Below are positions 1-8,703 of a stretch of DNA of 39,085 bases, in pieces. A model generated the notes under the pieces. The model saw only the letters and a list, made by a program, of their open reading frames with translations. It ran no database searches and was not told the DNA's origin. How positions within the stretch are numbered: position 1 is the first letter of the stretch; each line of letters starts with the position of its first letter. Source of the stretch: Crocinitomicaceae bacterium (GTDB lineage Bacteria > Bacteroidota > Bacteroidia > Flavobacteriales_D > Parvicellaceae); contig NZID01000086.1 of NCBI GenBank assembly GCA_002691605.1, positions 1 to 39,085 on the forward strand, given 5' to 3'. The position numbers were made by a program, and so were the translations under genes.

Positions 1-164
1 ACAGTTCACTAAAATTTATAACTATGAAAGTTACTATTGATATTAGTAACTTTCATAGTTATAAATTTTAATAAAGCCGTCAATGGGTTTGATATACTCA
101 TCTTTAATTGGATACATACTAATATCAATAGTAACTTTCATAGTTATAAATTTTAGTGAACTGT
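1..164. repeat. Nested inverted/direct repeat: 48-bp perfect inverted repeat 1-48 / 117-164; 27-bp core at 10-36 (inverted), 44-70 and 129-155 (direct)
   Basis: Read directly: 1-48 acagttcactaaaatttataactatgaaagttactattgatattagta is the exact reverse complement of 117-164. TAGTAACTTTCATAGTTATAAATTTTA occurs at 44-70 and 129-155, with its reverse complement at 10-36. Confidence 0.95.
43..141 (-). pseudogene. N-terminal fragment of a YkoF-like / thiamine-binding (MTH1187/YkoF) family protein, interrupted by the inverted repeat
   Basis: The minus-strand ATG at 141 gives MKVTIDISMYPIKDEYIKPIDGFIKIYNYESY*, which resembles the start of YkoF-type domains (MKVxVDISxYPLxxxYxxxIxxFI). It stops once the repeat begins. 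Family assignment is by memory of the motif only. Confidence 0.45.
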
Positions 165-215
165 GAAGATAATAAAAGGCTAAAAAAATAGCTAGATGTT
201 GAGTGAATATTGAGT

Positions 216-264
216 CATATCAAGGGAGTCTGATTTTTAGTATCGTAACTCCCTGATAATGAGT
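216..264. other. Imperfect hairpin just downstream of the tRNA 3' end (ATCA(A)GGGAGT / ACTCCCTGAT)
   Basis: AGGGAGT (223-229) pairs with ACTCCCT (248-254), with extension through ATCA/TGAT and one bulge. No clean U-tract follows immediately. Confidence 0.4.
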
Positions 265-337
265 GGGCCCAGAAGGGCTCGAACCTTCGACCCCCTGATT
301 ATGAGTCAGGTGCTCTAACCAACTGAGCTATGGGCCC
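264..337 (-). tRNA. tRNA with CAU anticodon (elongator Met or Ile2; not resolved)
   Basis: The reverse complement GGGCCCATAGCTCAGTTGGTTAGAGCACCTGACTCATAATCAGGGGGTCGAAGGTTCGAGCCCTTCTGGGCCCA folds as a cloverleaf: 7-bp acceptor GGGCCCA/TGGGCCC, anticodon loop CTCATAA, T arm GAAGG-TTCGAGC-CCTTC. Confidence 0.95.
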
Positions 338-582
338 TAACTTGCTTAAAAAGAACAAGTTTAGCGCGTTTATCAATGAGTTGCAAAAATGACAATCTCA
401 CCATAACCTCACCAAGTATGCTAATTATTTGCAACTTTTTGAATTCCAAATTTATAAAATTGGTTGTCAAATGTATAATAAAATTTGAGAAAGTACTAAG
501 TGCGAGATAGCGAGATTGTGAGATGTTATTTGAAAAACTTTATTTCCAGCTTTTTCTTACTTTAATGATTTAAAACTTATAA

Positions 583-744
583 AATGAAGTAGATATTATT
601 TTTATTGATGTATTGTGTTTTGGTCAAAAATGTATTAAAGGAAACTGCAAAAACGGACAAGGAACTTGTACTCATGTTAATGGAGATAAATATGTAGGAG
701 AATGAAATGACGGTCTTACAAAATATATGTTTAATGAAGATTAG
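583..744 (+). pseudogene. Decayed MORN-repeat protein fragment with in-frame TGA at a conserved Trp position
   Basis: The translation NEVDIIFIDVLCFGQKCIKGNCKNGQGTCTHVNGDKYVGE*NDGLTKYMFNED* matches the MORN pattern GxGxxxxxxGxxYxGxW. TGA lies at 703-705 where TGG (Trp) is expected. Confidence 0.6.
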
Positions 745-930
745 AATTAGTTTGAAAAAGTATCAACTCAAACACAAAACGAACTGGTGGAAGAAGATGA
801 ATACCACTAGTGGGTGTAAAAAATATATCCAGGGTTTTTAAAGTAAGTTTGATAGCAAATTTTTAAAAAAAAATCTAATTACTAGTAATAATATAAACAA
901 TAAATAAATTTTTTTTGTGGAGTATAACTC

Positions 931-938
931 TAGTTTTG
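931..938 (+). promoter_or_regulatory. Possible Bacteroidota -7 element (TAnnTTTG: TAGTTTTG)
   Basis: TAGTTTTG at 931-938, about 70 nt upstream of the small ORF ATG at 1007. No well-spaced -33 TTTG found. Confidence 0.2.
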
Positions 939-1006
939 TTTAACAATTATTAAACAAAATTAAACAAAAATTAAATTTTAAATATTTTTAAAAAAAAAAA
1001 AACTAA

Positions 1007-1144
1007 ATGAATATTGTCGTACTATTTTGGTTATTATGCATTTCAAGTATAATGGGCTATCTCATAACTAATAAACTTGTCTTAAAAAATAAGAAAATTA
1101 CTTCAAGGGCTTTTAACAAAAATAATCAAAATCAAAATTTTTAA
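1007..1144 (+). CDS. Putative 45-aa single-pass membrane small protein
   Basis: ATG...TAA: MNIVVLFWLLCISSIMGYLITNKLVLKNKKITSRAFNKNNQNQNF. Hydrophobic N-terminal helix followed by a basic/polar tail; convergent with the TonB receptor stop. Below the ORF-track length cutoff. Confidence 0.35.
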   Translation: MNIVVLFWLLCISSIMGYLITNKLVLKNKKITSRAFNKNNQNQNF

Positions 1145-1145
1145 T

Positions 1146-3092
1146 TTATCTAATCTCCCAAAGTACCCCACCCATTAGCCACCTACCAGGCATTTTTGCA
1201 CCAAGTATATTTTGATAATCAGTATTGGTTATATTGAGTATTTGAATATTGAAGTAAACTCCACTTTTTATTTTGTAACCTATTCTACCATTTAATAATG
1301 CATAATTACTTTCTAAGATAGAGGAAATGGATTCTGCAAGCTGCTGATTTCTTTCTTTGTACAAGCCAGAAATAGAGAATTTTAAAGAATTATATTTTAA
1401 AATAATTTGGGAGTTGATAAGATGCTTAGCAAAACTTGACAAATAAATTCCAAGATTATCATTACTAATATCTGTAAAGGTATATCCCATTTGCCAACCT
1501 AAAGTCTTGTTTTCTGATATAATAAATTTAGTATTTAGTTCAAATTCAAGCCCATTTACATAAACATCCTTGATGTTTTTTGCGAAAAAATAATCTGCTC
1601 CTGAGTATAAACTACCAATATTGCTCACATTGCCAATATCACTCTCATTTGTTAATATATAATCTATTATGTTTTTAGACTGCCTACTAAAGACGGTTGC
1701 TTTAAATAAAATATTTTTAAATAGGTAGTAGTTAATTCCAATTTCTTCTGACCAGCCTTTTTCAGCAATTAAATTTGGATTACCAAGGCTTCTTTCAGGT
1801 GTTAACTCAACTACATTATTGGATACATATCTTTCTGTATAATCTGCTGCCCTAATACTTTTCCCCGCAGATGCTCTCAGGACTATATTATTCGCACTAT
1901 AAGAAGCACTAAGTTGAGGACAAAATTCAAACCCATAGTTTTGATCATAATCTTCTCTAGCTATGGCTGTGAAAACCATATTATTTGACTTATAAACGCC
2001 CATTAAATATCCACCAAAATGATAGTCACTGTGATTCCCCCTATCATTACTTTCTATTTTTCTAAAATCCCCTTGAAGGCCAGATTTTAATTTGATCTTG
2101 TTTTTAATTTCTCTTGAACTATTTATGGTAAAATTTATGAAATCCATGGTATGGGAATTAGTAGACGGGAAATCAGGACTAAATATAAATTCATCATTAC
2201 TTCGTTTGTAACTTGCATTTATATCTAGTGTTGAACCTAAATTTGTTTTTCTTTGGAATTGGACTCGGTTAAACCAGTTAGATGTGATTTCAGTTGATTT
2301 ATCAAAAGTATTAGTTGTATAAAAATATCTTGCGTTAAAATCGCTAGAAAGGATAGAAGACCTAAACTTTATTTCCCATAAATCATTTAATTTATATCCT
2401 CCAGAAAGACTGATATTTTTAATGTCAAAATAATTTCTGTATCCCTCTAAAGTTGTAGAAGAGTCCACCGAAATAGGTGGGACACTATCACCAATAGATT
2501 GATTTAATGACAAGCCTAATCCAAAGTAAAATTTATTTGACTTATGAAAAATACCAGCTGTTGAGTTTATTAATTTATTTGCACCATAGTTTATGGTTCC
2601 TGAGGAGGAAGTTCCATTTTTTAAAGAATCAAAACCCTTAGTGATTATATTAATTACTCCGCCAACAGCATCTGGACCATACATAGAAGCACCTGCTCCT
2701 TTAAGTATTTCAATTCTTTCAATTTCCATATTCGAAACTGGAACATAGCAGTTGAAATGCCCAGTTAGAGGGTCATTAATTCTCATTCCGTCAATTAAAA
2801 CTAAAACTTGTGAAAAAGTTGATCCTCTCATGACTATATCCCCTTGAACACCAAATCCACCACGAGATTGAATCTCTATTCCTGAAATAGTTTGTAATAA
2901 TTCATAAAAAGTAGTGGCTGGCAACTCTTGAATTTGCTCTTTTGTAAGAATGTTAATACTTCTCCCCGTCTCATTAACTTTTAGCGGTATTCGAGTAGTT
3001 TGAACTACTAACGTGTCTAAACTAAAACTATTTTGAGCCCTGAAACTAACAAATAGTAAAAAAATGATTGATGTGGTAAAAAAGTTTTTCAA
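1146..3092 (-). CDS. TonB-dependent outer membrane receptor (BtuB/FepA-like)
   Basis: N-terminal plug: LVVQTTRIP...ELLQTISGIEIQSRGGFGVQGDIVMRGSTFSQVLVLIDGMRINDP..MEIERIEILKGAGASMYGPDAVGGVINIITK; C-terminal beta-barrel. Confidence 0.92.
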   Translation of the reverse strand: MKNFFTTSIIFLLFVSFRAQNSFSLDTLVVQTTRIPLKVNETGRSINILTKEQIQELPATTFYELLQTISGIEIQSRGGFGVQGDIVMRGSTFSQVLVLIDGMRINDPLTGHFNCYVPVSNMEIERIEILKGAGASMYGPDAVGGVINIITKGFDSLKNGTSSSGTINYGANKLINSTAGIFHKSNKFYFGLGLSLNQSIGDSVPPISVDSSTTLEGYRNYFDIKNISLSGGYKLNDLWEIKFRSSILSSDFNARYFYTTNTFDKSTEITSNWFNRVQFQRKTNLGSTLDINASYKRSNDEFIFSPDFPSTNSHTMDFINFTINSSREIKNKIKLKSGLQGDFRKIESNDRGNHSDYHFGGYLMGVYKSNNMVFTAIAREDYDQNYGFEFCPQLSASYSANNIVLRASAGKSIRAADYTERYVSNNVVELTPERSLGNPNLIAEKGWSEEIGINYYLFKNILFKATVFSRQSKNIIDYILTNESDIGNVSNIGSLYSGADYFFAKNIKDVYVNGLEFELNTKFIISENKTLGWQMGYTFTDISNDNLGIYLSSFAKHLINSQIILKYNSLKFSISGLYKERNQQLAESISSILESNYALLNGRIGYKIKSGVYFNIQILNITNTDYQNILGAKMPGRWLMGGVLWEIR

Positions 3093-3171
3093 AATAACTT
3101 GGTGTAGAAAATTTGGTTAATATGTCTAAATTCGACGCAATTTTAATACTTTGTTTTCATTAAATGAAAGT

Positions 3172-3813
3172 ATGACTAAGATTAAAAATATAATTTTTGA
3201 TTTAGGAGGAGTAATCTTAAATCTTGACTATTCCAACACAATTAAAGAGTTTAGTAAACTAGGGCTCTTCAATTTTGAAAAATTATACAGTCAAAAAAAA
3301 CAATCACAAATTTTTGATGATTTTGAAAAGGGTAAAATTTCTGCTGAAAAATTTATTTTTTCAATAAAGCAGTTGGTAAAATTAGATATAAAAGAAATTG
3401 ATTTCATTAATGCATGGAACGCAATGCTTTTAGAAATACCTTTAGAGAGGCTAGAATTTATTAAACAGCTAAAAAAAAATTTCAAAATTTATTTATTGAG
3501 TAATACTAATGAGATTCACATTAAAAAATTTGAAGAAGATTTGAGTAATACTAATAAATTAAAAGATTTTCAAGATTGTTTTGACCAAATATATTATTCT
3601 TCGGAAATGGGGATGAGAAAACCGGATGCTGAATGCTTCCTTAAAGTAATACAGGATCACCATTTAAATGCCCATGAAACCTTATTTATTGATGATACTA
3701 TTCAGCACGTTAAGGGTGCAAGAAAAGTGGGCATTAATGCAATTCTTCTTAAAAAAGAAATGACAATTATTCAACTTCTTCCTGGCATAATTCAATTAAA
3801 ACCCCATTCGTAG
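3172..3813 (+). CDS. HAD-superfamily hydrolase (YihX-like phosphatase)
   Basis: IIFDLGGVILNLDY, LLSNTNEIH, GMRKPDAECF and LFIDDTIQHVKGARKVGINAI motifs. The ORF opens at 3151, but the Met at 3172 (MTKIKNIIFDLGG) fits the family start better. Confidence 0.85.
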   Translation: MTKIKNIIFDLGGVILNLDYSNTIKEFSKLGLFNFEKLYSQKKQSQIFDDFEKGKISAEKFIFSIKQLVKLDIKEIDFINAWNAMLLEIPLERLEFIKQLKKNFKIYLLSNTNEIHIKKFEEDLSNTNKLKDFQDCFDQIYYSSEMGMRKPDAECFLKVIQDHHLNAHETLFIDDTIQHVKGARKVGINAILLKKEMTIIQLLPGIIQLKPHS

Positions 3814-4171
3814 TTTTTGGATGGAGAAAGCATATTAATTTCTTATCAGCCCCTTTTTTAACATCGCCAATGGTTTCAAAACCTAAAGTTTTCAATCTTC
3901 CAAGTTCTTTGTGAATGTCGTCTACATGCAATGCTAAATGATGCATTCTTTGTCCATATTTAGACAAAAACTTTCTTATTGGACTATTCTCATTAATGGC
4001 TTCTAATAATTCAATTTTTGTTTCTCCTAATTGATAAAAATGAGTTTTGACTCCTTCCGAAGGAACTTCCTCATTTTTATAGGATCTTGAATCCAATAGT
4101 TGGTCAAACATTTTAAGTGAACTATGAATGTCTTTAACCGCTATTCCAATATGTTCAATTTTTTTAATCAT
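3767..4171 (-). CDS. mce: Methylmalonyl-CoA epimerase (glyoxalase/VOC family)
   Basis: MIKKIEHIGIAVKDI.. and MHHLALHVDDI...LKTLGF...LIELCQ are typical of the epimerase. Confidence 0.9.
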   Translation of the reverse strand: MIKKIEHIGIAVKDIHSSLKMFDQLLDSRSYKNEEVPSEGVKTHFYQLGETKIELLEAINENSPIRKFLSKYGQRMHHLALHVDDIHKELGRLKTLGFETIGDVKKGADKKLICFLHPKTTNGVLIELCQEEVE

Positions 4172-4340
4172 GAATTTTTTTAGGAATATCTAAGTTAGAA
4201 ATTTTGAGCTTTTTTTCCTTTAATTTTTTTCCAATAATGAGATTATGTTTAATCAATGAAAGATAAACTTTACTTTTCCAATAAATCTTTGGTATAGTCT
4301 TTATTTAAAAGTAGTTTTAAGCGTTTATTAAATTAATTCT

Positions 4341-4523
4341 ATGTTTGGGCTATTCAAAAAAAAATCAGAAAAAGACACTTTACTAAAGAAATACCAGTTA
4401 TTGACAGAAGAAGCCTATAAATTATCTCACACAGACAGATCAGCAAGCGATAAGAAAACAAAAGAAGCGAATGACATTCTAGAAAAAATAAAAATATTAG
4501 AATCGCAGGAGAACAATCCATAG
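4341..4523 (+). CDS. Lacal_2735-like small Flavobacteriia protein (60 aa)
   Basis: MFGLFKKKSEKDTLLKKYQLLTEEAYKLSHTDRSASDKKTKEANDILEKI; recalled family pattern of short coiled proteins starting MFGLFKKKSE. Confidence 0.7.
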   Translation: MFGLFKKKSEKDTLLKKYQLLTEEAYKLSHTDRSASDKKTKEANDILEKIKILESQENNP

Positions 4524-4547
4524 TACTGGATGTATTTATAAAACTTT

Positions 4548-6647
4548 ATGAAAGATCGTGAACTCTCTGAGCGAATTTTAGCAGTACTAAGAAAGCACCC
4601 GGATCATACCTACAATTACAAACAGATAGCAGCAGTTTTGGGAATTAAAGATCCCTTTATTCGCAAAAGAATCGTAACTCTTTTAGCTCAATTAGCTAAA
4701 AATAAAATATTGGACGAGCATACCAGAGGAAAATTTCAAACAAAAAGTGCCAATTTTGAGTACGAGGGACATATTCAAACAGTTAGCAAAGGTGGAGCCT
4801 ATTTTATTTCTCCCAAATTAGAAAAGGATGTTTACATTCATCCTACCAACTTAAAAAATGCCCTTAATAGAGATAAGGTTCTTGTTAAGACCACTAACTA
4901 TAAAGGAAAAGAAGAGGGCAGAATTATCAAAATATTAGAAAGAGTTAAAAAAGAGTATATAGGAATTTTAGAATTATCCAAGAACTATTGTTTTTTTATC
5001 CCAGATGATAAGACAGTTAAAACCCATTTTTTTATAGAAAAAAAACACTTAAATGGAGCTAAAAATGGTCAAAAAGTAAAAGTAAAGTTTCTCTCATGGC
5101 CTAAGAACGTTAAAAGCCCACATGCAGCAGTAATTGAAATAATTGGACCCCCCGGGGAACTAAACGTAGAAATGAATTCTATACTCTCAGAATTTGGATT
5201 TCCGACTAAATTTTTAGCTCCAGTTATGAAAGAATTGGATTCTATATACACTCCTAATTACAATAAAGAAGCATTAAAAAGAAGAGACTTTAGAGACATT
5301 ACCACCTTTACTATTGACCCAATCGATGCTAAAGATTTTGATGATGCAATAAGTTTTCAAATAATTGACAAGGATATCTTTGAAATTGGAGTACACATTG
5401 CAGATGTGGGGCATTTTGTAAAAGAAAAGTCGGTGATTGATAAGGAAGCTTTTGAAAGAGGAAACAGTGTTTACTTAGTGGATAGAGTAATTCCTATGCT
5501 CCCTGAAAAATTAAGTAATGAACTATGTTCTCTTAGGCCGAATGAAGATAAATTGACTTTTTCAGTAGTTTTTAAATTGGATATAAAAGGAGAAATTAAA
5601 GATACTTGGTTTGGTAAAACAGTAATCCACTCTAACCACAGATTTACCTATGAACAGGCCCAAGAAATAATTGAAGGGAAGGAACATAAATTTTCAAAAG
5701 AAATAAACACACTTAATACTATTGCTAAAACTCTACGCAGAAAAAGATTAAACAACGGAGCATTAAATATCGAAAGTAGTGAAGTTAGATTCCAATTAAA
5801 TGAGGAAGGTTTCCCTGTAGGAACATTTATAAAAGTTTCTAAAGAAGCACACCAGCTTATAGAGGAATTTATGCTACTGGCAAATAAACATGTGGCTATT
5901 AAGATGGGTAAGCCTCAAAAAAACAAAATGATTAGCCCATTTATTTATAGAATTCACGAAGATCCTAACGAAGAAAAGTTAAGTGATTTAAAAATTTACC
6001 TTCAGGCTATGGGATACGATTGGGTAAGAATAAAGAATAAACCAATTTCTTTTTCTTTAAATGAAGTAATGAAAAAAGCAAAGGTAAATAAAGAGCTTCA
6101 TTTAATTGCTCCAATGATTATTCGATCGATGTCAAAAGCAGTCTATAGTTCAGATAATATAGGCCACTATGGATTGGCATTTCAATATTATACCCATTTC
6201 ACTTCACCAATAAGAAGGTATGCAGATTTGATAGTTCACAGAAAATTATGGAATGCTATTAATGAAAAGTCTTATCACTCTAAAGAACAATTGGAGCATA
6301 CATGCAACCATATTTCTAAGATGGAAAAGCAAGCAGTTGATGCTGAAAGAGCTTCTATTAAATATATGCAAGTATTATTTTTAAGAGAAAAAATTGGAAC
6401 TCAATTTAGTGGAGTGATTTCAGGTCTTACAGACTGGGGAATTTTTGTAGAATTAGACAATAATAAGTGTGAGGGAATGATTCCCTTAAATAGCATTAAA
6501 GACGATCAATATTTCTATGATAATGAACTTAAATTAATATTGGGCCACAACACAAGAAAAAGCTATAAGCTAGGACAAGAAATCAATGTAATAGTTAAAA
6601 AAGCAGATATTTACAAAAGACAGATTGATTTTACACTAGTTAATTAA
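4548..6647 (+). CDS. rnr: Ribonuclease R
   Basis: RNB domain (TIDPIDAKDFDDAISF, VHIADVGHFV, YTHFTSPIRRYADLIVHR) plus a C-terminal S1 domain. Confidence 0.96.
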   Translation: MKDRELSERILAVLRKHPDHTYNYKQIAAVLGIKDPFIRKRIVTLLAQLAKNKILDEHTRGKFQTKSANFEYEGHIQTVSKGGAYFISPKLEKDVYIHPTNLKNALNRDKVLVKTTNYKGKEEGRIIKILERVKKEYIGILELSKNYCFFIPDDKTVKTHFFIEKKHLNGAKNGQKVKVKFLSWPKNVKSPHAAVIEIIGPPGELNVEMNSILSEFGFPTKFLAPVMKELDSIYTPNYNKEALKRRDFRDITTFTIDPIDAKDFDDAISFQIIDKDIFEIGVHIADVGHFVKEKSVIDKEAFERGNSVYLVDRVIPMLPEKLSNELCSLRPNEDKLTFSVVFKLDIKGEIKDTWFGKTVIHSNHRFTYEQAQEIIEGKEHKFSKEINTLNTIAKTLRRKRLNNGALNIESSEVRFQLNEEGFPVGTFIKVSKEAHQLIEEFMLLANKHVAIKMGKPQKNKMISPFIYRIHEDPNEEKLSDLKIYLQAMGYDWVRIKNKPISFSLNEVMKKAKVNKELHLIAPMIIRSMSKAVYSSDNIGHYGLAFQYYTHFTSPIRRYADLIVHRKLWNAINEKSYHSKEQLEHTCNHISKMEKQAVDAERASIKYMQVLFLREKIGTQFSGVISGLTDWGIFVELDNNKCEGMIPLNSIKDDQYFYDNELKLILGHNTRKSYKLGQEINVIVKKADIYKRQIDFTLVN

Positions 6648-8703
6648 TTTTCATAAATGGATAGGACCGCAGTTTATTTCCTTGAATAATTTGAATAAAA
6701 TAGTAGCCATTTTCAAGTGAGCCGGTGTTTAATACTAATTTTTTAGTAGCTAATAAATTCTTTGTTAAAACAGTTTTCCCCATTATATCTAATACGTGAA
6801 TTTGTGAAAAATAGTTAGTTGCGTTTATCGTAAGCTGATCTTTTACTGGATTAGGATAAATAGATACTTCATTGTAAAAAGATGAATTTATAGAAGTAGT
6901 ATTTTCGTAAGAAATATTGATATTATCAATATAAAGGTTGTTTCCTCCACCTGACTCAAATTCAAATTTAAATCTGAAGTTTTGTACACAAAATGGACCA
7001 ATAATACTACTTATAGAAGCTTCTTTCCACTCGCTAAAGGATGGGAGAAAGTTAATTTGATCAGGGGCTGTAATTAATTGGCTATATTGAATAACTTTTC
7101 TCACAGACCAAGTTTTACCGCAATCGTTGGAAGCCAATACTTTTAAATAATCATTATTTGATGTGTTTTTTCTTGCAAATGCATATCTAAAATTAAAAAA
7201 AGCTTTAGTGGTGTCAGAAAGATCAAAAGTTTTGCTTTCTAAAATATGTTTTGTTCCTTCATCCACTCCATCGTTTTCTAACTTTAAACAATAATTTCCA
7301 TTATAGGCAGCTTCATCAGTTATACTCCAATTACCAACATTTGAAATCCATTCTGGAGATGTAAAATTGATATTTTCAAAGCCTTCATAAAACGGCAGTG
7401 GTGCTCCGTTGTAATCCATCACAATAATGGCATCATTTTTAACTTCAGTTAAAAAAGTAGTACTATCTCCAGAAGCAGTCAATGAAACATCAAAAACTCC
7501 CTGATTTGGATAAAATGCATAGGTGTTATCTAAATTAGATGAGTCCGGATTAGCTCCTTCAAAATACCAATCCCAAGCTATGGGGTTATGATAAGAATAA
7601 TCTTGAAAATATAAACTGTCACCAGAACATGTAATATATCTGTTAGCAAAAAAGTCAGCCTTACAAAATGGAGCAATAGTATCAATTCCAGTAGCAAAAT
7701 GATTAGCCGGGGTAATCAGGTTAGATCTTCCACCTGTACTTGAATTTAAAGCTGTTCTCATTCTTGCCTTCTGACCTAAAGTAAACATTTTTCTACATGG
7801 GGTATACTCCATGTGATTTTCAATATTAGCAACTGAGCCGCAGGTAGTTTCATTATAATTACACCATTGTGAGCCTATCGTATTAGGAGTATCAGTAACT
7901 CCATCATCTGTAGTACAGTTAGATGCCAGTCCAGGTTCGTTGGTACTTCCCCAAGTATGAGGAAGGTTTAACCAATGTCCCACTTCATGAACAAAAGTTT
8001 TACTTGCAGACGGATTAGCAGTTCCAATACTACCGCAATAATCATGTCTTAACCAAATTCCGTTATTCATCGCATTACCAAAAAAGCCAGATGGGTAATA
8101 TGTATATCCGGCAATGCCAGTTCCAACAGCACCACAAACAAAGACGTTTAAGTATTGGTCACCAGGCCAATTTCCTTGATATACATCATTGTACATCATT
8201 ACTGCGTCCACCTGATCAGAGCCATTTATATCTCCGTTGTTGTAGGAGAAGGGGGTCTCTGTCATGGTGATCCCACTAAAACAAGTTCCGTCAGGAGCTT
8301 TAGTAGCCAAAACAAACTCAACTTCAATATCTGCAATAAGGGGTTGAAATAAAGAATCTACCGTAGATGTATCTGGCCTAAGAGCTCTTAAGTCTATATT
8401 TAATTTTTCCAATGCGTCAAGTACTTGGCTTCTATCTATTTTTTCAATCCCATTATTATGCACAATGTGAAAAACTACTGGGATTTTATAGACTACGCCA
8501 CTTTTGAGGGAAGAAATTTGATTGCTTGAAGAAAAGGATCTTTGTTCTTGATCATAATAAGTTTTAAAATCATTGTTTTTTAATAACTCTTTTAATACTA
8601 TATGTTGCCCACATTTATGATGAGGAGTTTGAGATAAAAAAGAAGTAGTTTTAAAAATTAAAACAATAATTAAAAAACTTAGGTAATAAATAGCTTTATT
8701 CAT
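6640..8703 (-). CDS. Secreted M43 (pappalysin-type) zinc metalloprotease with PKD-like region and T9SS C-terminal sorting domain
   Basis: TFVHEVGHWLNLPHTWG (HExxHxxGxxH); PKD-like segment ..NPIAWDWYFEGANPDSSN..; C-terminal SIYPNPVKDQLTINA...GYYFIQI. Confidence 0.93.
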   Translation of the reverse strand: MNKAIYYLSFLIIVLIFKTTSFLSQTPHHKCGQHIVLKELLKNNDFKTYYDQEQRSFSSSNQISSLKSGVVYKIPVVFHIVHNNGIEKIDRSQVLDALEKLNIDLRALRPDTSTVDSLFQPLIADIEVEFVLATKAPDGTCFSGITMTETPFSYNNGDINGSDQVDAVMMYNDVYQGNWPGDQYLNVFVCGAVGTGIAGYTYYPSGFFGNAMNNGIWLRHDYCGSIGTANPSASKTFVHEVGHWLNLPHTWGSTNEPGLASNCTTDDGVTDTPNTIGSQWCNYNETTCGSVANIENHMEYTPCRKMFTLGQKARMRTALNSSTGGRSNLITPANHFATGIDTIAPFCKADFFANRYITCSGDSLYFQDYSYHNPIAWDWYFEGANPDSSNLDNTYAFYPNQGVFDVSLTASGDSTTFLTEVKNDAIIVMDYNGAPLPFYEGFENINFTSPEWISNVGNWSITDEAAYNGNYCLKLENDGVDEGTKHILESKTFDLSDTTKAFFNFRYAFARKNTSNNDYLKVLASNDCGKTWSVRKVIQYSQLITAPDQINFLPSFSEWKEASISSIIGPFCVQNFRFKFEFESGGGNNLYIDNINISYENTTSINSSFYNEVSIYPNPVKDQLTINATNYFSQIHVLDIMGKTVLTKNLLATKKLVLNTGSLENGYYFIQIIQGNKLRSYPFMKIN

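Noticed and set aside
583-744. TGA recoded as Trp (alternative genetic code)
   Set aside because: Other genes in the window look normal under the standard code and the MORN frame is otherwise degraded; a pseudogene is simpler.
3093-3150. Cobalamin riboswitch upstream of the BtuB-like receptor
   Set aside because: Only ~58 bp lie between the divergent receptor and HAD ORFs, too short, and no B12-box-like sequence was seen.
8155-8352. Plus-strand 65-aa ORF opposite the M43 protease
   Set aside because: Antisense to a conserved metalloprotease coding region; no motif.
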